Shown here: in pieces, positions 17,811-26,950 of the stretch
How positions within the stretch are numbered: position 1 is the stretch's first letter
Layout of the letters: every line of letters starts with the position of its first letter
From: Bacteroides oleiciplenus YIT 12058
GTDB taxonomy: Bacteria; Bacteroidota; Bacteroidia; Bacteroidales; Bacteroidaceae
Assembly: GCF_000315485.1 (NCBI RefSeq)
Contig: NZ_JH992945.1
Location: forward strand, 358,567-422,566
Reading direction: 5' to 3'
DNA length: 64,000 nucleotides
Notes under the pieces: generated by a model
Database searches by the model: none
Seen by the model: only the letters and a program-made list of their open reading frames with translations
Told to the model about the DNA's origin: nothing
Translations under genes and position numbers: made by a program

Positions 17811-17841
17811 CAAAGATAAAACACTAATATTAAAGATACAA
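17811..17841 (-). promoter_or_regulatory. Promoter of the alcohol dehydrogenase gene
   Basis: On the minus strand TTG at 17841-17839, 20 bp, TATCTTTG at 17818-17811. It decides the start codon of the downstream gene at 17782. Confidence 0.75.
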
Positions 17842-17957
17842 GGTTTATAGAAGTTATAACCTGCCAAAGGAATTATTCACACTTCTTTAATCCTACACGA
17901 CAAACTCTTCTTCATTCTTTATTTTCTTCTATATATACTTGATGATTACTTATAGCA

Positions 17958-18046
17958 AATTCGGTTCTTTACCATAAAAGGAGCTATTTAACCGAATTTG
18001 TACCGAGTTTATACCGAGTATGTACCGAATCTATATCGAATTTATT
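17958..18046. repeat. Five 11-bp tandem repeats with an inverted copy
   Basis: Units of 11 bp, ACCGAATTTGT and close variants, run from 17992 to 18046 in five consecutive copies. AAATTCGGTT at 17958-17967 is the exact inverted copy of AACCGAATTT at 17991-18000. The 11-bp period places each copy on nearly the same face of the helix. It sits between the divergent alcohol dehydrogenase and pyrD genes. Apart from the promoters I see nothing else in this 440-bp gap. Confidence 0.75.
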
Positions 18047-18192
18047 ATATACACTCTCTCTTACTTAAATATATGGGCAATTTACAAAACTTGTATCCAT
18101 TCATTCTCGTTCCCTATTCCTATCCATTCAGAATATAACTTTTCTTTATGTCTGATAAAAGAGTATGAATAGGTTATCCGGACAGAATGGCA

Positions 18193-18200
18193 TAGCTTTG
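18193..18200 (+). promoter_or_regulatory. Promoter -7 element of pyrD
   Basis: TAGCTTTG is a perfect -7 element, 23 bp upstream of the ATG at 18224, giving a very short leader. The -33 is weak (GTTA near 18173). Confidence 0.6.
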
Positions 18201-18223
18201 TAACGAATTAAACAGAATATATC

Positions 18224-19219
18224 ATGTATAAGCAAATTATTCGTCCATTACTTTTTTTGTTGAGCCCCGAGAGAGTACACTCTCTCCTATTGTCCGCTTT
18301 GCAGTGCTATGGTCGCTTGCCGTTCGTTCGCTCCTGGGTACGCCGCTATTACAAAGCTACGGATAAGCAATTGGTCTGGAACCAGCTCGTCTTTAAGAAC
18401 CGGATCGGGCTTTCTGCCGGATTTGACAAGGGCGCCGAAGTTTTCAACGAACTTGCCGATTTCGGATTTGGCTTTATCGAAGTAGGAACCGTGACACCGG
18501 ATGGTCAGCCAGGCAATCCAAAGCCGCGCATTTTCCGTCTGCCGAAAGCTGCTTCACTGATTTCAAGGACAGGATTTAATAACCCCGGATTAGACATTGT
18601 GAAACGTAACTTAGAAAACAAAACGGATGCATATTTGCTCGGCATCAATATCAATAAGAATCCCCAATCTGAAAAAGAAGAAGCCGTGAACGATTTCTTA
18701 AGACTATATGCCGGCCTGTATGGTCTGGCGGACTATTTCACACTGAACTGGGGGTCCATAGAGGTGACTTTGATGCATAAGGTTCTGGAAACGCTCACCG
18801 CCTTCCGGAGTAAACAGAAGAATTATCGTCCTATACTCCTGAAAGTACCTGCCGATATTACTACCGAAGGAATGGATGCAGTGCTTAATTGTATACAGAC
18901 CTACAGACTGCAAGGAGTGATAGCCACCGGACCTACAATGGATCGTTCAAATCTATCCCCTTACACTTCCATTCAACTGGAAACTATCGGTGCAGGCGGA
19001 GTAAGCGGAAAAGGGATTGGAAATAAGTCCATCGAGGCCGTAAAATACCTGCGTTCCCACAGCGAGAAAGGTATGTTGATTATAGGCGCAGGCGGCATGA
19101 TGACTCCTGAAGATGCCAGGAAGATGCTGGCAGCCGGAGCGAATCTGATACAGATTTACTCCTCTTTCATCTACGAAGGGCCGGCAATTGTTAAGAATAT
19201 GATTAAAGCTATCCATTAG
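18224..19219 (+). CDS. pyrD: Dihydroorotate dehydrogenase, class 2 (quinone-linked)
   Basis: 331 residues. The N-terminal helix MYKQIIRPLLFLLSPERVHSL is the membrane-associating segment of class 2 enzymes. FMN barrel motifs follow: NRIGLSAGFDKGAEV, FGFIEVGTVTPDGQPGNPKPR, NRTGFNN-like SRTGFNNPG, and IIGAGGMMTPEDARKMLAAGANLIQIYSSFIYEGP. It oxidises dihydroorotate to orotate in pyrimidine synthesis, passing electrons to membrane quinone. No other pyr genes are nearby. Confidence 0.93.
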   Translation: MYKQIIRPLLFLLSPERVHSLLLSALQCYGRLPFVRSWVRRYYKATDKQLVWNQLVFKNRIGLSAGFDKGAEVFNELADFGFGFIEVGTVTPDGQPGNPKPRIFRLPKAASLISRTGFNNPGLDIVKRNLENKTDAYLLGININKNPQSEKEEAVNDFLRLYAGLYGLADYFTLNWGSIEVTLMHKVLETLTAFRSKQKNYRPILLKVPADITTEGMDAVLNCIQTYRLQGVIATGPTMDRSNLSPYTSIQLETIGAGGVSGKGIGNKSIEAVKYLRSHSEKGMLIIGAGGMMTPEDARKMLAAGANLIQIYSSFIYEGPAIVKNMIKAIH

Positions 19220-19235
19220 AATAAGAAACAATCGT

Positions 19236-19243
19236 TATCTTTG
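19236..19243 (+). promoter_or_regulatory. Promoter -7 element of the group-B hydrogenase and maturase operon
   Basis: TATCTTTG is a perfect -7 element just after pyrD. It overlaps the in-frame TTG at 19241, supporting ATG 19283 as the true start of the next gene. Confidence 0.6.
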
Positions 19244-19282
19244 CACGGTAATTACCAACTAACTAATTCCGATATAAATATT

Positions 19283-20743
19283 ATGGCATTTACCAACAAC
19301 ATTATGATTGTCCGCCACAGATTGCTGACAGAGCTGGTAAAATTGTGGAGAGATAACGAACTTGTAGAAAAAATAGACCGTCTTCCCATCGAACTGAGTC
19401 CGAGAAGATCAAAGCATGCCGGGCGTTGCTGTGTACATAAAGAACGTGCCGTATGGAAATACAAATCGTTGCCGCTACTTGGCTTGGACATGGAAGATGA
19501 ACAAGACGAATTAACCCCATTGTCAGAGTACGCAGCGCGTGCACTGGACAGAGCCGAAAATGGGAAACCGAAAGATAACATCATGTGCGTGATTGACGAA
19601 GCATGTTCGGCTTGCGTACAGATTAATTACGAAATCACCAACCTTTGCCGTGGTTGCACTGCCCGCAGTTGCCAGACCAACTGCCCCAAAAAAGCTGTCC
19701 ACGTGAAAGAAAGCGGACAGGCATGGATAGACCATGACGAGTGCATCAGTTGCGGTATCTGCCACAAGAATTGTCCGTATCATGCAATCGTTTATATCCC
19801 CGTGCCTTGTGAAGAAGCCTGTCCGGTAAAAGCTATCAGCAAGGATAAAAAAGGTATCGAGCATATTGACGAAAGTAAATGTATCTATTGCGGAAAGTGC
19901 CTCAACGCTTGTCCGTTCGGAGCTATCTTCGAGGTGTCGCAAGTATTCGACGTCCTGCATAAGATACGTAAGGGAGAAAAAGTAGTGGCTATTGTTGCCC
20001 CATCCATTCTGGGACAATTCAAAACAACCATCGAACAAGTGTATGGCGCTCTCAAAGCCGTGGGATTTGCAGATGTCATCGAGGTGGCACAGGGAGCCAT
20101 GGATACCGTCAGCAACGAGGCACACGAATTGATAGAGAAACTGGAAGAAGGGCAGAAATTCATGACCACTTCTTGTTGTCCGTCGTACATCGAACTGGTA
20201 AATAAGCATGTGCCGGGAATGAAGCCCTACGTATCGAGCACCGGATCGCCTATGTACTATTCCGCACGTATCGCGAAAGAGAAACATCCGGACGCGAAAG
20301 TAGTGTTCATCGGTCCTTGTGTGGCCAAGCGAAAAGAAGCACAATGGGATGATGCAGTGGACTTTGTCATGACTTTCGAAGAAGTGGCATCCGTATTGGA
20401 CGGACTGGACATCCAGCTGGAACAGACACATCCTTATAGCATGTCATTTGCATCCGTACGCGAAGCACATGGATTTGCACAGGCAGGTGGTGTAATGGGG
20501 GCTGTAAAGGCTTATCTGAAAGAGGAAGCTGACAATATTAATGCCATTCAAGTAGCTAACCTGGATAAAAAGACTATCGGTTCTCTGCGTGCTTATGCCA
20601 AATCGGGTAAAGCTCCGGGACAGTTCATTGAAGTGATGGCATGCGAAGGCGGATGTATCACAGGACCTTGTACGCACAATGAAATTGCAGCCGGTAAGCG
20701 TCAGTTTGTACAGGAATTGGCGAAGCAGGAAAAGACTTATTAG
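19283..20743 (+). CDS. [FeFe] hydrogenase, monomeric, group-B-like
   Basis: 486 residues from ATG 19283 (MAFTNNIMIVRHRLL). The N-terminal half has several 4Fe-4S motifs (CRGCTARSCQTNCP, CISCGICHKNCP, CIYCGKCLNACPFGA). The C-terminal H-cluster domain has TSCCPSY, GPCVAKRKEA and MACEGGCITGPCT in place of the canonical TSCCPAW, MPCxxKxxE and MACPGGCIGGGGQP. These variants fit group B enzymes. It may turn over H2 with ferredoxin or have a sensory role. It heads an operon with hydE, hydG and hydF, whose products build the H-cluster. Confidence 0.82.
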   Translation: MAFTNNIMIVRHRLLTELVKLWRDNELVEKIDRLPIELSPRRSKHAGRCCVHKERAVWKYKSLPLLGLDMEDEQDELTPLSEYAARALDRAENGKPKDNIMCVIDEACSACVQINYEITNLCRGCTARSCQTNCPKKAVHVKESGQAWIDHDECISCGICHKNCPYHAIVYIPVPCEEACPVKAISKDKKGIEHIDESKCIYCGKCLNACPFGAIFEVSQVFDVLHKIRKGEKVVAIVAPSILGQFKTTIEQVYGALKAVGFADVIEVAQGAMDTVSNEAHELIEKLEEGQKFMTTSCCPSYIELVNKHVPGMKPYVSSTGSPMYYSARIAKEKHPDAKVVFIGPCVAKRKEAQWDDAVDFVMTFEEVASVLDGLDIQLEQTHPYSMSFASVREAHGFAQAGGVMGAVKAYLKEEADNINAIQVANLDKKTIGSLRAYAKSGKAPGQFIEVMACEGGCITGPCTHNEIAAGKRQFVQELAKQEKTY

Positions 20744-20744
20744 A

Positions 20745-20803
20745 TAAGTAGTAAGTAGTTAGTAGTAAGTAGCAAGTAGTGAATAGTTAGTAGCTTATTA
20801 ACT
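20745..20803. repeat. AGTAAGTAGTTAGTAG-type direct repeats
   Basis: The short gap before hydE is made of imperfect repeats of TAGTAAGTAG and TAGTTAGTAG. Low-complexity arrays of this type also occur at 21847-21940 and inside the VirE-like gene. Confidence 0.6.
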
Positions 20804-20811
20804 TTGATAGA

Positions 20812-21852
20812 ATGAAAACTTTGATTGCTAAACTCCGGCAGGAGCACCATCTGGATGCAGAAGAATACAAAGCTCTGCTGCTTTGCCGGGATGTCGATGC
20901 CCTGATATACCTGCAAGAACAGGCACGGGAGGTAGCACTCGGACAGTTTGGTAATCGGGTATTTATTCGCGGGCTGATTGAGATAAGTAACCGTTGCCGC
21001 AATAATTGCTACTATTGCGGCATACGGAAAGAAAATAAAAATGTTGCACGCTACGAGCTGACGCAGGAGGATATTCTGAACTGTTGTCGTAAAGGATATG
21101 CACTCGGTTTTCGCACCTTTGTATTGCAAGGTGGCGAAACACCGGCTGCAAAGGATGACGGGATGGTTGAAACAGTTTCCTCTATCCGGCAAGAATTTCC
21201 GGATTGTGCCATAACCTTGTCGTTAGGCGAAAAATCCCGTGAGGCTTACGAGCGCTTTTTCCGGGCAGGAGCCAATCGGTATTTATTGCGGCACGAAACG
21301 CACAATGAAGAGCATTACCGCCACCTGCATCCGTCTGGTATGTCCATAAAACAACGGCTGCAATGCCTGACGTGGTTAAAAGAAATCGGTTATCAGACCG
21401 GGACGGGAATTATGGTAGGCAGCCCCGGACAGAGCGTAGACCATCTGGTGGAAGATATTCTTTTTATAGAACGATTCCAGCCGGAAATGATAGGTATCGG
21501 CCCGTTCATCCCGCATCACGACACCCCGTTCGCCACCGCCCCTCCGGGGAGTATGGAAATGACTTTAAAACTCCTTTCCATCTTCCGCCTGATGCATCCC
21601 GGAGTGTTGCTGCCTTCAACAACAGCACTGGCCACCCTCTCTCCGGACGGAAGAGAACGCGGCATACTGGCAGGAGCCAACGTGGTAATGCCCAACCTTT
21701 CCCCCCGCAACCAACGGGAGAAATATACACTTTATGACAACAAAGCTTCTCTTGGTGCCGAAGCCGCAGAAGGATTACAGCAATTAGAAGAGAAGTTGGC
21801 AGCTATAGGCTACCGAATATCGAAAGAAAGAGGCGACTATAATAGTGGTTAG
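20812..21852 (+). CDS. hydE: [FeFe] hydrogenase maturase HydE (radical SAM)
   Basis: 346 residues. Radical SAM motif CRNNCYYCGIRKEN (CxxxCxxC) follows ISNR near residue 60; the barrel has FVLQGGETPA, GANRYLLRHETHN and GTGIMVGSPGQS. HydE works with HydG and HydF to build the 2Fe subcluster of the H-cluster, acting on an iron-cysteine intermediate to help form the dithiomethylamine bridge. It lies in the order hydrogenase, hydE, hydG, hydF on one strand. Confidence 0.93.
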   Translation: MKTLIAKLRQEHHLDAEEYKALLLCRDVDALIYLQEQAREVALGQFGNRVFIRGLIEISNRCRNNCYYCGIRKENKNVARYELTQEDILNCCRKGYALGFRTFVLQGGETPAAKDDGMVETVSSIRQEFPDCAITLSLGEKSREAYERFFRAGANRYLLRHETHNEEHYRHLHPSGMSIKQRLQCLTWLKEIGYQTGTGIMVGSPGQSVDHLVEDILFIERFQPEMIGIGPFIPHHDTPFATAPPGSMEMTLKLLSIFRLMHPGVLLPSTTALATLSPDGRERGILAGANVVMPNLSPRNQREKYTLYDNKASLGAEAAEGLQQLEEKLAAIGYRISKERGDYNSG

Positions 21853-21940
21853 TGATAAATGATTAGTGATTAGCCGGCTGCAGAATAAAGAGCTAACGAC
21901 TAATCACCTATCACTAACAACTAATCACTTATCACTAACC
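21847..21940. repeat. TAGTGATTAG inverted repeat between hydE and hydG
   Basis: 21847-21866 (GGTTAGTGATAAATGATTAG) pairs with 21921-21940 with one mismatch, and the same octamer words recur inside the loop and after it. The stem could form in the polycistronic RNA and modulate hydG expression or RNA stability. Confidence 0.7.
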
Positions 21941-21961
21941 GTTAATCACTAAAAAAACGCC

Positions 21962-23380
21962 ATGTATAATGTTAAATCAAAACAAGCGGAAGAGTTCATC
22001 GATCATCAGGAAATTCTGGATACGCTGGACTATGCCCTTTCCAATAAGAACAACCGCGCACTCATAGAAAGCCTGATTGAAAAGGCTGCCTTGTGCAAAG
22101 GTCTGTCCCACCGCGAAGCTGCCTTGCTATTGGAGTGCAACCAGCCCGACCTGACGGAACGTATCTTCCATCTGGCACGGGAAATCAAACAAAAATTCTA
22201 TGGCAACCGCATCGTGATGTTCGCACCGCTATACCTTTCCAACTACTGCGTAAACGGTTGTGTCTATTGCCCTTATCACGCCAAAAACCATACGATAGCA
22301 CGCAAGAAACTGTCACAGGAAGAGATACGGCAGGAAGTCATTGCCTTGCAGGACATGGGACATAAACGTCTGGCCCTGGAAGCCGGCGAAGACCCGCTAC
22401 GTAATCCTATCGAATATATTCTGGAATCTATCCGGACCATCTATGGCATCCACCATAAGAATGGTGCCATCCGGCGGGTAAATGTGAATATTGCTGCTAC
22501 AACGGTAGAGAATTATCGTCGACTGAGAGATGCAGGTATCGGTACTTACATTCTTTTCCAGGAAACCTATCACAAGGAGAATTATGAGACCTTGCATCCC
22601 ACAGGCCCTAAAAGCAAATATTCCTATCACACCGAAGCTATGGACCGTGCCATGGAAGGCGGTATCGACGATGTAGGTATAGGTGTATTATTCGGGCTGA
22701 ATACCTATCGGTACGATTTCGTAGGATTATTGATGCATGCCGAACATCTGGAAGCAGCATTCGGTGTCGGACCGCATACCATCAGCGTACCGCGCATTTG
22801 CCCGGCCGACGATATTGAGACGAAAGATTTCCCCAATGCCATTTCTGATGAAATGTTCTGCCGTCTCGTTGCAGTAATCCGCATTGCAGTACCTTACACC
22901 GGAATGATTATTTCCACCCGTGAGTCGGAAGCAGTACGGCGCAAGGTATTGGAATTAGGTATTTCACAAATCAGTGGAGGTTCACGTACCAGCGTAGGAG
23001 GGTATGCCGTACCGGAAACGAAAGAAGAAAATTCCGCCCAATTCGACGTTAGTGACCGCCGCACGCTGGATGAAGTGGTAGGTTGGTTGCTCGACCTGGG
23101 ACATATTCCCAGTTTCTGTACGGCTTGTTATCGTGAAGGACGGACAGGTGACCGTTTCATGTCTCTTGTCAAACGAGGGCAGATAGCCAACTGCTGCCAG
23201 CCCAATGCACTAATGACATTAAAAGAATATCTGGAAGATTATGCCTCACCGGAAACATGGGAAAAAGGTATCCGCCTCATTCGCGAAGAGATGGAGCGCA
23301 TTCCTAATCTAAAGATTAAGGAGATAGCGATGAGAAATCTGTACGAGATAGAAAACGGAAAAAGAGATTTCAGATTTTAA
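21962..23380 (+). CDS. hydG: [FeFe] hydrogenase maturase HydG (radical SAM tyrosine lyase)
   Basis: 472 residues, the usual HydG length. Radical SAM motif CVNGCVYCPYHAKN near residue 95; thiamine-biosynthesis-ThiH-like barrel with EAGEDP and FQETYH; C-terminal cluster motif CTACYREGRTGDRFM with a downstream Cys pair (ANCCQPNA). It cleaves tyrosine to p-cresol plus CO and CN-, the diatomic ligands of the H-cluster. Third gene of the maturation operon. Confidence 0.94.
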   Translation: MYNVKSKQAEEFIDHQEILDTLDYALSNKNNRALIESLIEKAALCKGLSHREAALLLECNQPDLTERIFHLAREIKQKFYGNRIVMFAPLYLSNYCVNGCVYCPYHAKNHTIARKKLSQEEIRQEVIALQDMGHKRLALEAGEDPLRNPIEYILESIRTIYGIHHKNGAIRRVNVNIAATTVENYRRLRDAGIGTYILFQETYHKENYETLHPTGPKSKYSYHTEAMDRAMEGGIDDVGIGVLFGLNTYRYDFVGLLMHAEHLEAAFGVGPHTISVPRICPADDIETKDFPNAISDEMFCRLVAVIRIAVPYTGMIISTRESEAVRRKVLELGISQISGGSRTSVGGYAVPETKEENSAQFDVSDRRTLDEVVGWLLDLGHIPSFCTACYREGRTGDRFMSLVKRGQIANCCQPNALMTLKEYLEDYASPETWEKGIRLIREEMERIPNLKIKEIAMRNLYEIENGKRDFRF

Positions 23381-23425
23381 GAAGAAGTTGATGTATTCAG
23401 TTCATACATAAACAAATTAAATCCT

Positions 23426-24607
23426 ATGAACCAGACTCCTAATGCCAACCGCCTGCAAATCGCCCTCTTCGGGCGACGAAACAGTGGTAAATCCAGTCTT
23501 GTCAACGCACTGACGGGGCAAGATACTGTCCTCGTCTCTCCCACTCCCGGCACCACTACGGACCCGGTTACGAAAGCGATGGAAATTCCCTCTCTCGGTC
23601 CCTGCCTTTTCATAGATACTCCGGGGTTCGATGACGAAGGTGAGTTGGGAGAAATGCGCGTGGAGCGTACTCTGAAAGTCATAGAGAAAACAGACATCGC
23701 CTTGTTCCTTTGCGAAAATGAAGATGAAGAAGAACAAGTATGGATAAAACGCCTAAAAGAGCGGAATATCCCCGTAGTACTCATCCTTAATAAATCCGAT
23801 ATTCGCCCCGACATTGAGCCCCGGGCTGCACAGATTGAGAAAGTTTACGGAGAACATCCCGTCATTGTAAGTGCCAAAAATGCTACCGGCATGCAAGAGA
23901 TTCATCGCGCTATTCTGGAGAAACTCCCTGCTGATTTCGGAGAACAAACCATCACCGGGAATCTGGTGAAGGAAGGAGATGTGGTATTATTAGTCATGCC
24001 ACAAGATATTCAGGCTCCTAAAGGACGTCTGATTCTCCCCCAAGTGCAGACTATCCGCGAATTACTGGACCGGAAATGTCTGGTCATGAGTTGCACCACC
24101 GATAAATTGGGAGATACATTACGTGCGCTCGCCTCTCCGCCCCAACTGATTATTACAGACTCACAAGTATTCCAGACTGTCTATCAACAGAAACCAGCAG
24201 AAAGCCGTCTCACCTCTTTCTCCGTACTCTTTGCCGGCTACAAAGGAGATATACATTATTACGTGGAAAGTGCCGCCGCCATCGACAGCCTCACAGAGCA
24301 ATCACATGTACTGATAGCCGAAGCCTGCACGCATGCCCCACTGACAGAAGACATAGGAAGAGTAAAACTCCCCCGCCTGTTGCGGAAAAGAATCGACGAA
24401 AGACTAAAGATAGATATCGTTTCGGGAAATGATTTCCCTGAGGATTTATCCGGATACAATCTGATTATCCATTGCGGTGCCTGCATGTTCAACCGCAAAT
24501 ATGTACTTAGCCGCATCGGGCAGGCAAAAACACAGAAAGTGCCGATGACAAATTATGGAATAGCAATTGCACATTTAAGTGGGATACTTGATAAGATCAG
24601 TTATTGA
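23426..24607 (+). CDS. hydF: [FeFe] hydrogenase maturation GTPase HydF
   Basis: 393 residues. GTPase domain with P-loop GRRNSGKSS (near residue 14), switch region GTTTDPV, DTPGFDDEG and NKSD. The C-terminal cluster-binding domain has IIHCGACMFNRK, i.e. the conserved HCxxC. HydF is the scaffold that receives the 2Fe subcluster from HydE and HydG and delivers it to the hydrogenase. The last gene before a strong terminator. Confidence 0.94.
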   Translation: MNQTPNANRLQIALFGRRNSGKSSLVNALTGQDTVLVSPTPGTTTDPVTKAMEIPSLGPCLFIDTPGFDDEGELGEMRVERTLKVIEKTDIALFLCENEDEEEQVWIKRLKERNIPVVLILNKSDIRPDIEPRAAQIEKVYGEHPVIVSAKNATGMQEIHRAILEKLPADFGEQTITGNLVKEGDVVLLVMPQDIQAPKGRLILPQVQTIRELLDRKCLVMSCTTDKLGDTLRALASPPQLIITDSQVFQTVYQQKPAESRLTSFSVLFAGYKGDIHYYVESAAAIDSLTEQSHVLIAEACTHAPLTEDIGRVKLPRLLRKRIDERLKIDIVSGNDFPEDLSGYNLIIHCGACMFNRKYVLSRIGQAKTQKVPMTNYGIAIAHLSGILDKISY

Positions 24608-24609
24608 AT

Positions 24610-24643
24610 GTTCTCCGGGCAAATGATTATTTGCCCGGAGAAC
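24610..24643. terminator. Terminator between convergent hydrogenase operons
   Basis: GTTCTCCGGGCAAAT at 24610-24624 pairs perfectly with 24629-24643, followed by CTTTTT. Located between hydF (plus) and the NuoE-like gene (minus). Confidence 0.85.
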
Positions 24644-24666
24644 ACACTCCTTTTTCCAGGAAGTTA

Positions 24667-25143
24667 CTATTCCAACTCCTCCAAAATCTTCTTCACATCC
24701 ACCGCCTGAAGCCTCCCGTACACCTTCTCTCCAATCATCACTACAGGTGCCAGTCCGCACGCTCCTACGCAACGCAGACAATCGAGTGAAAACTTCCCAT
24801 CCGGTGTAGTCTCCCCTACTTCGATACCCAGCACGCGCTTGAATTCCTCAAGCAATTTCTCCGAACCACGTACGTAGCACGCCGTTCCCATACACACCGA
24901 AATAGGATGTTTACCTTTAGGAGTCATCGTAAAGAATGTATAGAATGTTACCACTCCATACACACGCGACACCGGAACATTCAGCTTTGCAGCAATCAGG
25001 CGCTGCATCTCTTCCGGCAGATAGCCGTGCAGATGCTGCGCTTCATGAAGTATATTGATAAGTTCGCCCGGCTGATTGCCATGCTTGTCACAAATAGCAC
25101 GCACTTGTTCGGCAACGTCACAGGCTAATTTGATATCTGACAT
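24667..25143 (-). CDS. NuoE-like 2Fe-2S subunit of the trimeric hydrogenase (HydC/HndA)
   Basis: 158 residues. A thioredoxin-like [2Fe-2S] fold with four cysteines in CMGTACYVRGSE and CLRCVGACGLAP; N-terminal helical region LINILHEAQHLHGYLPEE. Small subunit of NAD-linked, often electron-bifurcating [FeFe] hydrogenases. The last gene of the operon reading from 28858, 20 bp after the catalytic subunit gene. Confidence 0.9.
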   Translation of the reverse strand: MSDIKLACDVAEQVRAICDKHGNQPGELINILHEAQHLHGYLPEEMQRLIAAKLNVPVSRVYGVVTFYTFFTMTPKGKHPISVCMGTACYVRGSEKLLEEFKRVLGIEVGETTPDGKFSLDCLRCVGACGLAPVVMIGEKVYGRLQAVDVKKILEELE

Positions 25144-25163
25144 AGTTTCTCCGTTTTAATAAG

Positions 25164-26930
25164 TTAATCAATCGCCTTATTGAAATAATGCGTATGCAGC
25201 AACCGTTCCGCAGTCTCACTCAGCGGCCGTCCCAGATATTCCTCATACAGAGTCTTGATGTACGGATTCTCGTGCGATTTACGCAAAGGCTTCTGTGCAT
25301 CTTCCCGGTACAGTGCATTGGCACGTGCATACAGCACTTCCGAGTTGCCATGATGCAACGGTTGTCCGCCACCACCGATACAGCCCCCCGGACATGCCAT
25401 AATCTCAATCACATGATACTCATTCCGCCCGTGGCGAATATCTTCCAGCAGATGGCGTGCATTACCCAGACCATGGGCAATACCCACTTTCAGTTCAAAG
25501 CCATCCAGATCAATCGTTGCACGACGCACACCGGCCAGGCCACGCACCTGCTCAAAGTTCACATTCTCCAATGTCCGCCCGGTATAAATCTCATAAACCG
25601 AACGCAATGCTGCTTCCATCACACCACCGGTTGTTCCGAAGATGACACCTGCACCCGTTGAAGCTCCCATCGGCTGATCGAACTCCTTATCCGTCAGTAG
25701 CGTAAAGCCTATGTTAGCCCGTCTGATAAGCCGTGCCAGTTCACGGGTGGAAATAGAATAATCCACGTCCGGACTACCATCTGTCTTAAACTCATTGCGG
25801 TCGCACTCATACTTCTTTGCCAGACAAGGCATAATTGATACCACCACCAACTTCTCACGCGGAATGCCCATCTTCTCCGCCCAGAATGTCTTGGCAATGC
25901 TACCGAACATCTGTTGTGGCGAGCGTGCCGTAGAAGGAATATCAAGCATATCTGGGAAATGATGTTCGAAGAAGTTCACCCATGCCGGACAACAGGAAGT
26001 CAGGATAGGCAGGCGAACAGATTTATCCCCATTCATATAACGCGTCAGGCGATTCAATATCTCGGCACCTTCTTCCATGATGGTAAGGTCGGCGGCAAAG
26101 TCTGTATCAAATACATAATCAAAACCCAATTCACGAAGGGCGTACACCATCTTTCCCGTTACTAACGTCCCGGCAGGCAACCCGAATTCTTCTCCTAGAG
26201 CCGCACGGACGGCCGGAGCTGTCTGTACAATTACTACCTTATCCGGATTTTCCAGATCCAGCAACAGGCGGTTGGTATGATCGCGTTCCGTCAATGCCCC
26301 TACCGGACAAACAGCTACACATTGTCCGCAATAAGTACATTCACTGTCACTCATCATCTTATCGAAAGCCGGAGCAATCGTAGTATTGAAACCACGGCGA
26401 ATGGCTCCCAAGGCGCCTACCGTCTGCACTTCATTGCATACACTCTCGCAACGACGGCAGAAGATGCACTTATCCATATTCCGCACAATGGACGAAGTGA
26501 CTTCACGCTTACGAGGCGAAAGCTCCCCACCATTATAAGGCATCCGCCGGATATTGAAACGCAGCGCCAAAGTCTGCAACTCACAGTCGCCGCACTTCGG
26601 ACAGGTAAGGCAATCATTCGGATGATCCGAAAGTATCAGTTCAGCTACCACCTTGCGGGCATTCATCACACGCAGGGTACTGGTACGTACTACCATTCCT
26701 TCTGTACAACGGGTAGCACAGGCGGGAGCCAGATTACGACGTCCTTCCACCTCCACGACACAGATGCGGCACGAGGCCGGATTATTCTTAACGCAAGTGC
26801 CCTTCAAATCAATATGACAAAGGGTAGGTATATCTATACCGATTTTCCGTGCGGCTTCCAGGATAGTCGAGCCTTCAGGCACGGTAATATAATGGCGGTC
26901 TATTTGCAGGGTTATTTGTTTTTCTTCCAT
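25164..26930 (-). CDS. hydA: [FeFe] hydrogenase catalytic subunit (group A, HndD/HydA type)
   Basis: 588 residues. The N-terminal 2Fe-2S plant-type ferredoxin region (NNPASCRICVVEVEGR) and NuoG-like cluster region (CPKCGDCELQ) are followed by two 4Fe-4S motifs (CIFCRRCESVC, CTYCGQCVAVCPVGAL). The H-domain has all three canonical motifs: TSCCPAW, MPCLAKKYE and MACPGGCIGGGGQP. It catalyses reversible H2/proton conversion. With the NuoF- and NuoE-like subunits it probably couples NADH and reduced ferredoxin oxidation to H2 release during fermentation; bifurcation is inferred from the subunit set. Confidence 0.93.
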   Translation of the reverse strand: MEEKQITLQIDRHYITVPEGSTILEAARKIGIDIPTLCHIDLKGTCVKNNPASCRICVVEVEGRRNLAPACATRCTEGMVVRTSTLRVMNARKVVAELILSDHPNDCLTCPKCGDCELQTLALRFNIRRMPYNGGELSPRKREVTSSIVRNMDKCIFCRRCESVCNEVQTVGALGAIRRGFNTTIAPAFDKMMSDSECTYCGQCVAVCPVGALTERDHTNRLLLDLENPDKVVIVQTAPAVRAALGEEFGLPAGTLVTGKMVYALRELGFDYVFDTDFAADLTIMEEGAEILNRLTRYMNGDKSVRLPILTSCCPAWVNFFEHHFPDMLDIPSTARSPQQMFGSIAKTFWAEKMGIPREKLVVVSIMPCLAKKYECDRNEFKTDGSPDVDYSISTRELARLIRRANIGFTLLTDKEFDQPMGASTGAGVIFGTTGGVMEAALRSVYEIYTGRTLENVNFEQVRGLAGVRRATIDLDGFELKVGIAHGLGNARHLLEDIRHGRNEYHVIEIMACPGGCIGGGGQPLHHGNSEVLYARANALYREDAQKPLRKSHENPYIKTLYEEYLGRPLSETAERLLHTHYFNKAID

Positions 26931-26950
26931 TTTCTTTCAGTTTAGTTCCC

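Noticed and set aside
17783..17824. N-terminal extension of the alcohol dehydrogenase
   Set aside because: The promoter TTG-N20-TATCTTTG lies inside the extension, and family proteins start at MRDFTYYAP.
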